Assembly (NCBI GenBank): GCA_003695105.1 | Contig: RFIZ01000083.1 | Coordinates: 1 to 11,767 of the forward strand | DNA from: Fidelibacterota bacterium | Lineage (GTDB): Bacteria; Fidelibacterota; Marinisomatia; Marinisomatales; J089 | Reading direction: 5' to 3' | Length of the DNA stretch: 11,767 bases | Part shown: positions 1 through 7,557 of the stretch, piece after piece | How the letters are laid out: each line of letters begins with the position of its first letter | Position numbering within the stretch: the stretch's first letter is position 1 | Program-made: the position numbers and the translations under genes | The notes under the pieces: model-generated | Database searches by the model: none | The model's input: the letters and a program-made list of their open reading frames with translations, nothing else | What the model was told of the DNA's origin: nothing

Positions 1-1240
1 AAGGCAGCCAGGGCAGGATTTTTTCCAGCGATGTGGCTGGAATAATGTCCCAGCCGGCGGAATAGGCCAACGAATCGATCGGGGTTCCGAAGGGATCCAT
101 GAGGTGCAGCTCGTCGCCGTCGTTGTTGAGTGAGCGCCATGAATTCGGGATCAGAACCAGGATACTGTCGGGAACCTGGTTCAGCAAACTGGAATCGGCC
201 CCCAGAACCACCAACGTTCCCGAATCCACTCGTGCGGAGGTCCAGATACGGCCCGGCGCATCCTGATGGGAATCCGAAACCCCCCAGCCATACCAAGTCA
301 GGGATTGCCGGCTGAGTACTTCCACGAACTCGGTTTGATTCGCTCCGGGAACGGGTAAAAATTCGTTCAATTGCACGCACCCGACCGGGAAGCGCACCCC
401 TTTACTGCCGGTGACGACATTGTTGGTCATATCTCCATCTTCGGGGACCCGCCAGAAAACATCGATCCCATGATAGCCGCTCCCGGACAGGGTGAAATCC
501 GCCGGGATCGTGATCGTATCCAGTTCGGCGACCTCCGGCACCGACAGGGACGTTACCAAAAGGGAATCAACCCTGATTTCCAGCGTCCCGGAAACGGTGG
601 CCCGGCCCACATTCACCAGAGAAACGGTCCCGGATACGACCGCCCCCGGAAGCAGGGTATCCGGAGCCACCAGGTCCGATCCGGGCATCAGTTTTCCGTC
701 TGTTTCCAGAGGCACTACGCTGTTTTCCCGGCCCGGAGTCCCCAGAGAATCCCGGCTGGGGGCCCAATTCCAGGAAGCGTTCCCCAGTTCATAACGAATC
801 TTTTCCAGGCTGTATCCCGGCGGTGCCCGGTCCGTCCATCCCACCGAATCGACGGTCGCACCGGTGCTGTCGATCAGGAACAGACTGTCCGCCGCCGACA
901 GACCGTTGCCGATGCTGGAATCATCGACTTTCATGAGGACCACACTGTCCGGTATAAGAGCATGATATATACCTGTGGCGAAGGAATAATCCCCTTCCAG
1001 AATCAGCCCGATTTGCCCCGGAGCGAGGCGCAGACCATACCCTGAATCCACCAGGGCATCCTGGGTAAACGAATCCCGGATCTGATAACCCCGGAGATCC
1101 GCCGTGTCCGTGACTGACATATTCACCAATTCCACAAATTCATTGGGGGAATCGGCTCCGGGCAGGTTATACATCACCTCCGTGATCCGAATCTGACCCA
1201 CCACCAGATTCCAGCTTATGAGAACCAGAATAAATCTCAC
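1..1240 (-). CDS. Secreted lamin-tail-domain (LTD) protein, two LTDs and a CARDB-like module, 3' end outside window
   Basis: The frame is open for 413 codons from GTG at 1240 to the left edge, with no stop, and nothing on the other strand there looks coding. An in-frame TAG lies three codons before the GTG, which fixes the start; a weak AGGGTG precedes it. Residues 1-15 form a short signal peptide (basic residue at 2, then a hydrophobic run) with likely cleavage near G15/Q16. A first LTD spans about 17-175: it opens with ITEVMYNLPGADSPNEFVEL and closes with a YSLEKI...NWAPS...GTPG signature. Residues about 190-275 look like a CARDB/Ig-like beta domain. A second LTD starts near 288 (VQLNEFLPVPGANQTEFVEV) and is cut by the edge just after its SLEKI-like strand. 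In bacteria LTDs occur in exported proteins and are presumed to mediate adhesion or scaffolding. No enzymatic domain is visible; one could lie beyond the edge. The substrate or partner is unknown. Confidence 0.85.
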   Translation of the reverse strand, partial: MRFILVLISWNLVVGQIRITEVMYNLPGADSPNEFVELVNMSVTDTADLRGYQIRDSFTQDALVDSGYGLRLAPGQIGLILEGDYSFATGIYHALIPDSVVLMKVDDSSIGNGLSAADSLFLIDSTGATVDSVGWTDRAPPGYSLEKIRYELGNASWNWAPSRDSLGTPGRENSVVPLETDGKLMPGSDLVAPDTLLPGAVVSGTVSLVNVGRATVSGTLEIRVDSLLVTSLSVPEVAELDTITIPADFTLSGSGYHGIDVFWRVPEDGDMTNNVVTGSKGVRFPVGCVQLNEFLPVPGANQTEFVEVLSRQSLTWYGWGVSDSHQDAPGRIWTSARVDSGTLVVLGADSSLLNQVPDSILVLIPNSWRSLNNDGDELHLMDPFGTPIDSLAYSAGWDIIPATSLEKILPWLP

Positions 1241-1345
1241 ATAAACACCCTACAGACAACCGGGAGAAACTATCACCCTTCATGGGAATCCGCCAGCGTC
1301 GTTTGCCGGAGTCAACCTTTGCTTGCCCCTCAGTTCCGTTCTGGC

Positions 1346-1351
1346 TACATT
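1346..1351 (+). promoter_or_regulatory. Candidate -10 element (TACATT) for leaderless yqgE transcript
   Basis: TACATT lies 5 bases before the ATG at 1357. TTGCCC at 1324-1329, with 16 bases between, is a poor -35 candidate. No Shine-Dalgarno sequence precedes the ATG. Transcription starting 6-7 bases after the hexamer would begin at or beside the ATG, giving a leaderless mRNA. This is an inference from spacing only. Confidence 0.3.
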
Positions 1352-1356
1352 TTCTC

Positions 1357-1914
1357 ATGGGCTCCCTGAAAAATTCAATCCTCATATCCATGCCCCATAT
1401 GCAGGACCCCTACTTCGCCCGGTCGGTCGTCCTGATCTGTGATCACACCACCGAGGGTGCCATGGGTTTGATCGTGAATCGACCCTTCGAAGAACCGGCC
1501 CTGAAAAAACTCTTTGTGGATGTGTATAAAGAAAACTCTCAGCTACTGGAAATCGTCCATACACTTTACTTCGGCGGACCGGTGATGATCGAACGGGGCA
1601 TCATCCTGCACAGTACCGATTACCAGTCGGATCACAGTGTGACCGTTTCCGATCAATTCGCCCTGACCAGTCATAAACAAATCCTGGAAGACATCAGCCG
1701 CGAGAAAGGTCCCCGGTATTTCAAATTGATGCTGGGACACGCCGGATGGGCCGGAGGGCAACTGGAACGGGAAATTGAAAACGGGGATTGGCTTCTCCAG
1801 TCTACCACCCCGGAATTTATTTTTACGACTCCTGAAGAACGCATGTGGCAGACTGCCGCCCGCTCCCTGGGTGTGGAAGTGGGCGATATCACCGGAATCG
1901 GTGGACAGGCCTGA
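1357..1914 (+). CDS. yqgE: YqgE/AlgH family protein (UPF0301, DUF179)
   Basis: This 185-residue protein matches the family's usual length (E. coli YqgE is about 187). Family hallmarks are all present: SMPHMQDPYFARSVVLICDH at 11-30, GAMGLIVNRP at 34-43, YFGGPV at 71-76, LGHAGWAGGQLEREI at 126-140 and a C-terminal RMWQTAARSLG. The family is widespread and cytosolic; AlgH was linked to alginate control in Pseudomonas, but its biochemical role is not settled. The frame stays open upstream to an ATG at 1282, but those 25 extra residues are not family-like, so the ATG at 1357, directly before the conserved N-terminus, is chosen. No Shine-Dalgarno sequence is seen. The gene stands alone, divergent from the LTD gene and convergent with glgC, 32 bases from the glgC stop. 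Confidence 0.93.
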   Translation: MGSLKNSILISMPHMQDPYFARSVVLICDHTTEGAMGLIVNRPFEEPALKKLFVDVYKENSQLLEIVHTLYFGGPVMIERGIILHSTDYQSDHSVTVSDQFALTSHKQILEDISREKGPRYFKLMLGHAGWAGGQLEREIENGDWLLQSTTPEFIFTTPEERMWQTAARSLGVEVGDITGIGGQA

Positions 1915-1933
1915 GAGAATGCCTCGGCTGGGG

Positions 1934-1946
1934 GGCGGACGCCGCC
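1934..1946. other. Short GC stem-loop between convergent genes
   Basis: GGCGG-ACG-CCGCC forms a perfect 5-bp stem with a 3-base loop between the yqgE stop and the glgC stop. It ends one base short of the glgC stop codon. No run of T follows it on either strand, so it is at best a weak factor-assisted pause or 3'-end stabiliser and not a canonical intrinsic terminator. Confidence 0.25.
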
Positions 1947-3179
1947 TTACAGGACGGTGCCGTCCGGGACCACGGTATTTTTGGGGATCACGATGATACC
2001 GTCCCGAATGGCGTAATAGGCGCCATCTTCCCGCTCCACCCGGCGTTCATTAACCAGGCGAACACCCTTCCCCAGGCGGACATTTTTATCCAGAATCACC
2101 CGGCTCAATACCGATCCGTCCCCCACGCCCACCGGGGGCACTTCCGGGGCGGAGGCATAATAATCGGCTCCCATCATATACACGGAATCCAGACGGACAT
2201 CATCCCCAATGACAGAACGGATTCCCACCACGGAATTGGCAATGGAAGCCCGACCGATCCGACAACCCTCATTGATGATGGAATCGGTGATTTCGGCCCG
2301 GCGAACCTGGCTCCCGGGTAAAAACCGGGAACGGGTATACATGGGATGCACGACATCGAAAAAACTAAACGAAGGATTCGGGCGGGTGAGTTCCATGTTG
2401 GCCCGATAGAAAGCCCCAATGGTTCCAATGTCTTCCCAGTATTGTTCAAAGGAGAAGACGGTGGCGCGGAAATGCTGGAGGGCTTCCGGAATAATATTTT
2501 TCCCAAAATCGTTTCCGGAAAAACGGAGGGCGTCCCGCAACACGTCCTTCCGGAATAAATAGATTCCCAGGGAAGCCATGACCATGGGCCGCCCCTGAAT
2601 CGTCCGGCTGAATTCCTTCAGCAGTTTGGGATCCCGGGGTTTCTCCACAAAATGGGTAATCCGGCCGGACTCGTCGGTTTTCAGGATCCCGAACCGATGG
2701 GCTTCCTCCACCGGCACTGGCATCGCCGCCACCGTAAGATCTCCTTCCGTCTCCCGATGCACCCGTAGAAAATCCCGGTAATTCATGGCATACAAATGGT
2801 CACCGGCCAGGATCAGGTAACGGTCCGCCTGGATTCGCTCGAAGCGATCCCAGTACGCCCGGACTGCATCGGCCGTACCCTGGAACCAGTCCGTTCGTTC
2901 CAGCGTCTGTTGAGCGGGCAATATTTCCACATTTCCGCCGGAGAAGATGTCAAACTTGTAGCTCTGAAAGATGTGGCGATGGAGGGACCCGGTATTGATC
3001 TGGGTCAAAATATAAATCTGGTGTACGCCGCTATTGATACAATTGCTGAGAGGAATGTCGATCAGGCGATACTTACCGGCAATCGGCACGGCCGGTTTTG
3101 CCCGTTCCTTGGTCAGCGGCCAGAGCCGTTCGCCCCGTCCCCCGCCCAACACAATGGCGGCCAGTTCATGTTTTCGCAT
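1947..3179 (-). CDS. glgC: Glucose-1-phosphate adenylyltransferase (ADP-glucose pyrophosphorylase), plant/cyanobacterial-like
   Basis: GlgC makes ADP-glucose from ATP and glucose-1-phosphate, the committed step of bacterial glycogen synthesis, in the cytosol. The 410-residue protein has the nucleotidyltransferase loop LGGGRGERLWPLT (11-23), the KPAVPIAGKYRLIDIPLSNC block (28-47), LPAQQT and WFQGTADAVRAYW (87-92 and 98-110), the LAGDHLY active-site stretch (124-130), FVEKPRDP (177-184), SLGIYLF (203-209) and DFGKNIIPEA (224-233). A left-handed beta-helix follows from about 290. The C-terminal block DKNVRLGKGVRLVN (364-377) and the ending IVIPKNTVVPDGTVL resemble plant and cyanobacterial enzymes (small-subunit style) more than E. 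coli GlgC. The ATG start is backed by GGGAGG six bases upstream. It overlaps the 3' end of glgA by 14 bases, so the two are probably translationally coupled. Allosteric effectors cannot be read from the sequence. Confidence 0.96.
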   Translation of the reverse strand: MRKHELAAIVLGGGRGERLWPLTKERAKPAVPIAGKYRLIDIPLSNCINSGVHQIYILTQINTGSLHRHIFQSYKFDIFSGGNVEILPAQQTLERTDWFQGTADAVRAYWDRFERIQADRYLILAGDHLYAMNYRDFLRVHRETEGDLTVAAMPVPVEEAHRFGILKTDESGRITHFVEKPRDPKLLKEFSRTIQGRPMVMASLGIYLFRKDVLRDALRFSGNDFGKNIIPEALQHFRATVFSFEQYWEDIGTIGAFYRANMELTRPNPSFSFFDVVHPMYTRSRFLPGSQVRRAEITDSIINEGCRIGRASIANSVVGIRSVIGDDVRLDSVYMMGADYYASAPEVPPVGVGDGSVLSRVILDKNVRLGKGVRLVNERRVEREDGAYYAIRDGIIVIPKNTVVPDGTVL

Positions 3180-4623
3180 GGGAATCCTCCCTTTTCAAGG
3201 CGTCAATATACATTAATTCGTATTCCTGAGCGGACCGTTCCCAGGAAAAATCCCGTCCCATGCCGTTTCGCTGCAGGCGGCGCCACAGCCGTCGATCTTC
3301 AAAACAGTGCATCGCCTCCCGCAACGCCCGGCGAAATTCTCCGATCCGGTAGGGATGAAAGACGAAACCACAGCCGCCAGGCTGGTTCCAGGGGACAACC
3401 GAATCGGCCAGACCGCCGGTACGATGGACCACCGGCAGGGTCCCGTACCGGAGACTGTACATCTGATTCAGACCACAGGGTTCAAACCGGGACGGCATCA
3501 GAAACAAGTCGGCGCCGGCTTCGATCCGGTGAGCCAGAGGTTCATTGAAATCGGCTGAATAGTACACCCGCCCCGGATGCTGACGGGCCGTTTCCTGCAG
3601 CGCCTGTTGGTATGCCTCCGCCCCAGTCCCCAGAAACACCAGGGCCGCTCCCTCCTCCAACAGGTGGGGAATTTCCCGGATGATCAAATCAATTCCTTTG
3701 CTCTGCACCAGGCGGGAAACGGATCCGATCAGGGGTTTCCCCGCCTGTAATTCCAGGCCGCATTCCCGTATCAGGGTTTGTTTATTGGCTTCCTTACGCT
3801 CCAGTCTGGTGCTGTCGTAGGGAGAGGACAAATACGGGTCCCTGGCCGGATTCCAGTAGGAGGTATCGATGCCATTCAGAATCCCCCGGAAATGAGTTCG
3901 ATGCCGCCTGAGGAAGGGGTGCAATTCACCTGCCAGCGTCGGTTTACGGAGAAGTTCCCGGGCGTAGGTGGGGCTGACGGTGTTGATTTCCCGGGCGGTT
4001 TCCACGCCTACCGCCAGTGGATTCAACCATGCCGGAGGGATCGTCCTGCGCCGCAGTTCCTCCGCCAGATCCGGGGGCAGGGCATGGATATCGTCCGGAG
4101 ACAGGTGGCCCTGGTAGGATACATTATGGAGGGTGAGTACCGCCGGTATGGACCGACCCAGCAGCCGGCAGAACAGCGGTACCAGAGCCGTGTGATGGTC
4201 ATTGCTGTGGAGCACGTCCGGCCGGAAGAAGCGATCCGCAATCAGGCGGCTCATTACCAGCTGAAAAAACAGGAAGCGTTTGCCGTTATCGGCATATCCC
4301 TCTCCGGTGGTATCGGTATAAATTCCGCTCCGGTGGAAATAGTCCGGATTGCCCACGAACCAGGTATCGACCCCCTCGTACTTCGTCTTTCCCAACTGGA
4401 ACCGTTGCTTGCGGCCGTCGAACCGGATCCAATCTTCATGGACAACCCGAATCCCATGAGCTTCCGCATCGATGGTTGAATACCACGGCGATACGACGTG
4501 CAGGGCATGACCCCGCCGGGCCAGCACCCGCGGGAGACTCCCGGCCACGTCCCCCAGTCCACCCACTTTGGAAAAGGGAGCCACTTCGGCCGACAGAAAC
4601 AGAATCCGGAATCCGGTTTTCAC
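3166..4623 (-). CDS. glgA: Glycogen (starch) synthase, ADP-glucose type, GT5
   Basis: GlgA transfers glucose from ADP-glucose to the non-reducing end of an alpha-1,4-glucan; GlgC, encoded next, supplies the donor. The 485-residue length is normal. The N-terminal Rossmann domain begins ILFLSAEVAPFSKVGGLGDV (7-26), with the GT5 substrate-binding K-x-G-G-L signature at 19-23 and HSNDHHTALVPL at 139-150. The linker carries LNGIDTSYWNPARDPYL (249-265). The C-terminal GT-B domain has SRLVQSKGIDLI (303-314), the conserved SRFEPCGLNQMYSLRYGTLP stretch (378-397) that contains the catalytic-site Glu, and TGGLADSV (402-409). Translation starts at a GTG whose last two bases form part of the upstream hydrolase stop (GTGA overlap); a weak GAGG lies 7 bases ahead. 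The coupling implies matched expression with the hydrolase. No glgB, glgP or glgX is present in this window. Confidence 0.96.
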   Translation of the reverse strand: MKTGFRILFLSAEVAPFSKVGGLGDVAGSLPRVLARRGHALHVVSPWYSTIDAEAHGIRVVHEDWIRFDGRKQRFQLGKTKYEGVDTWFVGNPDYFHRSGIYTDTTGEGYADNGKRFLFFQLVMSRLIADRFFRPDVLHSNDHHTALVPLFCRLLGRSIPAVLTLHNVSYQGHLSPDDIHALPPDLAEELRRRTIPPAWLNPLAVGVETAREINTVSPTYARELLRKPTLAGELHPFLRRHRTHFRGILNGIDTSYWNPARDPYLSSPYDSTRLERKEANKQTLIRECGLELQAGKPLIGSVSRLVQSKGIDLIIREIPHLLEEGAALVFLGTGAEAYQQALQETARQHPGRVYYSADFNEPLAHRIEAGADLFLMPSRFEPCGLNQMYSLRYGTLPVVHRTGGLADSVVPWNQPGGCGFVFHPYRIGEFRRALREAMHCFEDRRLWRRLQRNGMGRDFSWERSAQEYELMYIDALKREDSHAKT

Positions 4624-5672
4624 GCGGTCGCCTCAAAGAAACGAGTCAGAAAAAACAGGATTTTCATGCCTTCCCATCCGGCCTGCAAGCGCGCCCCACC
4701 CGATTTCATTTCACTGTGTTCGTAGAGACGGGTGACCAGCAGACGGCTCCGGGGCAGGGCTGACGCCAGCCGGACTGACTCGGTGAAGGGAACCATGGTG
4801 TCCGCCTGCCCGTGAATCAGAAACACCGGCTGACGAACCCGGTGGGCAAACGTTCGGGGAGAGAGGGCTCTAAATTCCTTTTCTGCGGCCTCCCGGATCA
4901 GGCGCGTCAGGCGACGGATTTCAGCATTCGCTTTCCCCTGCAACAATCCTTCTGCCACAGCCTTCTCCCGGCCCTGTAACCGGGCGGCGCAGGCCCTCGA
5001 GGCCTCCACCTCGTCTGCCACCCGCAGGGCCAGGACCTGCCGCAATCCCCGGACCGAATAGCCCGGATCAATCCGGTCCAGATAATTGTGAAAAAACACG
5101 ACCAGCCCCCACTCGTTGACCGGCTGGACCCAATGACGCCCCAGGAAATTCATTTGTCCGCTGCAGAGGTAGTCCAGGATGGAATCGATGTCAAAATAGG
5201 ATCCGTAGAGCAGGACCGCTTCCGGGGGATCGTCCCGGAGCGAACCGGAACTCAAGGCTTTCAGGACCAGGGGACCACCAAAGCTGACTCCCATGATCCG
5301 GACGGAAGTGTCGGGGCTTACCCGGGACCGCGCCCAGGCATATCCCTGTTCAATCCAGCCATCCAGGTCGGGTCGGATTTCCAGACGCATCAGGGGTGGA
5401 ATCCGGGGAATGTAGACCGTGATCCCGGCTGCGGCCGCCGCCCGGGCCATCTGGTCCAGAGCCGGGTGATTTTCACCGTAAGGGGACGCTCCATGAAACA
5501 GAAGCAGCAATTCCGGCCGGGGGCGGGCCGGGAGAAATTGTTTTACAGGCAAAGTGGAACCCCCGGGGCCGGGGTAATATTCCGTCCGGACGATCCCTCC
5601 TCCGGCCGGGTCCGGCCCCATCAGATGCGACAGGAGCCGAACCGAAGTATGAACGGCGCCCCACCCGTGCAC
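4620..5672 (-). CDS. Alpha/beta-hydrolase fold protein of unknown substrate
   Basis: This 350-residue cytosolic protein has no signal peptide or membrane segment. It shows the full hydrolase layout: an oxyanion-hole region LLLLFHGASPYGEN (55-68), the nucleophile elbow GVSFGG with Ser130 (128-133), an acid loop LIHGQADTMVPF with Asp291 and a late YEHSEM with His319. A charged helical stretch rich in Arg, Glu and Ala (about 215-270), between the core strands, should form a lid or cap domain. It is therefore likely a serine esterase, lipase or peptidase; the substrate is not readable. The GTG start lies one codon after the peptidase gene's stop and has no Shine-Dalgarno sequence; an internal ATG at 5621 (residue 18) is an alternative because residues 1-17 show no conserved feature. 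Its stop overlaps the glgA start (GTGA), which ties its expression to glycogen synthesis without proving a role there. Confidence 0.85.
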   Translation of the reverse strand: MHGWGAVHTSVRLLSHLMGPDPAGGGIVRTEYYPGPGGSTLPVKQFLPARPRPELLLLFHGASPYGENHPALDQMARAAAAAGITVYIPRIPPLMRLEIRPDLDGWIEQGYAWARSRVSPDTSVRIMGVSFGGPLVLKALSSGSLRDDPPEAVLLYGSYFDIDSILDYLCSGQMNFLGRHWVQPVNEWGLVVFFHNYLDRIDPGYSVRGLRQVLALRVADEVEASRACAARLQGREKAVAEGLLQGKANAEIRRLTRLIREAAEKEFRALSPRTFAHRVRQPVFLIHGQADTMVPFTESVRLASALPRSRLLVTRLYEHSEMKSGGARLQAGWEGMKILFFLTRFFEATA

Positions 5673-5675
5673 GGA

Positions 5676-7049
5676 TCAGCGCGGAAGGGGTTCGGGCGTG
5701 TCCGCCACCACGTAGGCCATCACGGCCAGAGCCGCCACACAGCGGTTGAAATCATCGCGGTTCAACTTATCCATCATGTCCGCCTCGGTGTGGTGGTACC
5801 AGAAATAATGGCTGCCGTCCACGTTCAACCCCGCCACCGGGACTCCCTGGCGGTGCAGGTGGGAAATATCGGCTCCGCCGCCTCCCCGGGTGATGGTGCC
5901 GGCCTGAAGGGGTTGCAACAGCATTCCGATCGCTGACAGAATCGTAAAGGCGTCGTCGGAACCGGAAAATCCAAATCCGGAGGGCGTGAACACGCCTTCA
6001 TCGGTTTCGATCGCCAACACATGCCGATCCAGTTCGTCGGCGTGCTCCCGGGCATAGGTTCGGCCTCCGCGGGTGCCGTTTTCCTCGTTGGTCCAGAACA
6101 CCACCCGCAAGGTGCGCCGGGGACGGAGACCCAATTCCTTGAGTAAACGGACTGCTTCCCAAGAAGCGACACAACCGCTGGCATCGTCCATGGCTCCCTG
6201 CCCCACGTCCCAGGAATCGATATGACCGCTGAGAATCACCACTTCCTCCGGTTTTTCACTGCCGGTCAATTCCGCGATGACGTTGCGACTGGGGGCGTCG
6301 GGCAGGGTCCGGGCACCCATCACCAGTTTCAGGACCGGCGTCTGTCCCCGGTCATACATCCGTTGCAGCATTTCCGCCGCTTCGATGGTAATGGCGGCCT
6401 GGGGAATCCTGGGAATGGAATCGGCATAGGCCATGCCCCCCGTATGAGGTGTGTTCAGAGATACGGGTCCCACCGATCGGATCAGGCTCGCCACCGCTCC
6501 GTACCGGGCCGCCTCGATGGCGCCCCGATAGCGATACATGACCGTTTTCCCGTACGTGGTGAAGGGCGCATTGTAGACCACAATTTTTCCCGCCACCTGA
6601 TCGGCTTTCTGTTTCAGGTCATCGAAACTTCTCACCACGACAGCCTGGGCGGTGATTCCCCCCGGCGGTGTACCCACACTGCCTCCCAGTCCCAGCAGCG
6701 CCAGGCGGGCTTCCCGGGGCTGAAGCAGAGTCAGGGCTTCTTCTCCCCGCACCCAGTGGGGAACCATGACCGGTTCGGCATGAACATTTTCCAGGCCGGT
6801 CGCCTGCAATTCTTTCAGACACCAATCGATGGCCTTTTCCAGGCTTTCCGATCCGCTGAGGCGGGGACCAAAGGTGTCCACCAGATAGGCCAGACGGGCA
6901 AAAGCGGCCGAATCCTGGAGAGCGTGTTGAATGATCTGTTGCGCCGCCGGCTGATATGCGCGAATCGGCGTTGCCGGCTGACTGCAGGAGAGGATCAGAC
7001 CCAAACCGGCCAGGATTCCCAGCCCCAGGATGAATTGTTTATTCCGCAC
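5676..7049 (-). CDS. M28 family metallopeptidase, carboxypeptidase Q (PGCP)-like, predicted lipoprotein
   Basis: The protein (457 residues from GTG at 7049) is a predicted exported di-zinc exopeptidase. Its N-terminus is a lipoprotein signal: RNKQ, a hydrophobic stretch, then LILSC with Cys22 as the probable lipidation site. It closely follows animal plasma glutamate carboxypeptidase (carboxypeptidase Q), a secreted dipeptidase, including the GTPPGGITA and KIVVYN stretches of the protease-associated insert (about 125-215). Expected metal and catalytic residues are present: His276 and Asp278 in SGHIDSWDVGQGAMDDASG, Asp288 as bridging ligand, Glu322 and Glu323 in TNEENG, Asp350 in ETDEG and the C-terminal HHTEAD (419-424). 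The start is decided by AAGGAGG five bases before the GTG; an upstream ATG at 7085 would add 12 residues inside the asparaginase gene and lacks such a site. The gene overlaps the asparaginase 3' end by 11 bases. Confidence 0.94.
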   Translation of the reverse strand: MRNKQFILGLGILAGLGLILSCSQPATPIRAYQPAAQQIIQHALQDSAAFARLAYLVDTFGPRLSGSESLEKAIDWCLKELQATGLENVHAEPVMVPHWVRGEEALTLLQPREARLALLGLGGSVGTPPGGITAQAVVVRSFDDLKQKADQVAGKIVVYNAPFTTYGKTVMYRYRGAIEAARYGAVASLIRSVGPVSLNTPHTGGMAYADSIPRIPQAAITIEAAEMLQRMYDRGQTPVLKLVMGARTLPDAPSRNVIAELTGSEKPEEVVILSGHIDSWDVGQGAMDDASGCVASWEAVRLLKELGLRPRRTLRVVFWTNEENGTRGGRTYAREHADELDRHVLAIETDEGVFTPSGFGFSGSDDAFTILSAIGMLLQPLQAGTITRGGGGADISHLHRQGVPVAGLNVDGSHYFWYHHTEADMMDKLNRDDFNRCVAALAVMAYVVADTPEPLPR

Positions 7050-7557
7050 CCGAGCCTCCTTTCTTTCCGGGTTCAATCTCTTCAAAGATACCTGTTTGAC
7101 GGTTTTTCCGCACCCGATCCCAGGGAAACCAACGCCCGTTCATGGCCACATAAACGCCCGGAGGCAACGCCTGGGCGAAGGCCAGCGCGCAACCCATGTT
7201 GAACAATCCATCGGAGGTGCCGAATTTATAGGGGATCATGGCCCCGGTGAGAACGATGGTCTTGTTCAGATTGGCCGCCGCCAACACCCGGGCCGTTTCA
7301 CACATGGTATCGGTCCCGTGGGTAATGACAATCTGATCTTCCGCCGCCTCCCGGCAGGCGGTGCAAATCCTCTCCCGCAGGGCTGGAGTCATGTCCAGAC
7401 TGTCGATCAGCATCAATTCGGTTATGCGAACGTCCAATTGAGACCGACCCAGTTTCAGAATTTCTTCCACATGGGTGTGTGTAAAAGACAGGGTTCCGTC
7501 GATTTCATTGTATTCCTTATCGAAGGTTCCCCCCGTGACAAAGATGCGAATACTCAT
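7039..7557 (-). CDS. Single-domain L-asparaginase-family protein
   Basis: This 172-residue protein corresponds only to the N-terminal domain of the type I/II asparaginase fold (full enzymes have about 320-350 residues), which hydrolyse asparagine to aspartate and ammonia. It keeps the catalytic motifs of that domain: TGGT with the nucleophile-position Thr11 (8-11), DS at 52-53, HGTDTM with Thr82 and Asp83 (80-85) and Lys99 just before IVLTGAM. It then follows the pattern of stand-alone short asparaginase-domain proteins found in other bacteria, through PPGVYVAMNGRWF to RVRKNR. It is not a truncation product, as it ends with its own tail and a TAA stop. The ATG at 7557 is chosen because it abuts the fold's first strand and follows AAGGAAGG; it overlaps the GT2 stop as ATGA. 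Substrate and activity without a C-terminal domain are unproven. No signal peptide is present, so it is cytosolic. Confidence 0.9.
   Translation of the reverse strand: MSIRIFVTGGTFDKEYNEIDGTLSFTHTHVEEILKLGRSQLDVRITELMLIDSLDMTPALRERICTACREAAEDQIVITHGTDTMCETARVLAAANLNKTIVLTGAMIPYKFGTSDGLFNMGCALAFAQALPPGVYVAMNGRWFPWDRVRKNRQTGIFEEIEPGKKGGSGAE
7055..7061 (-). promoter_or_regulatory. Ribosome binding site deciding the M28 peptidase start
   Basis: AAGGAGG on the minus strand lies five bases before the GTG at 7049. It is the strongest Shine-Dalgarno sequence in the window and sits within the asparaginase coding sequence. It supports a GTG start that places the lipoprotein signal right at the N-terminus, rather than the ATG at 7085. 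Confidence 0.8.

Noticed and set aside
1310..1315. TTGACT on the minus strand as a -35 box for the LTD gene
   Set aside because: The sequence 16-18 bases downstream (CGGATT or GATTCC) is a poor -10, so the pair is not convincing.
1282..1356. N-terminal extension of the YqgE frame from the ATG at 1282
   Set aside because: The 25 added residues have no match to the family, whose members begin right at the conserved hydrophobic strand reached from the ATG at 1357.
1934..1946. GC stem-loop as a bidirectional intrinsic terminator
   Set aside because: There is no T-run on either side and the stem is only 5 bp. It is listed only as a structure.
6222..7202. Long open frame (326 codons) on the plus strand opposite the M28 peptidase; similar ones at 371-1045, 2796-3548, 3778-4479 and 5088-5936
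   Set aside because: Each mirrors a strongly supported minus-strand gene. The products are rich in Arg, Pro, Gly and His and have no recognisable domains, as expected from antisense frames in GC-rich coding DNA.
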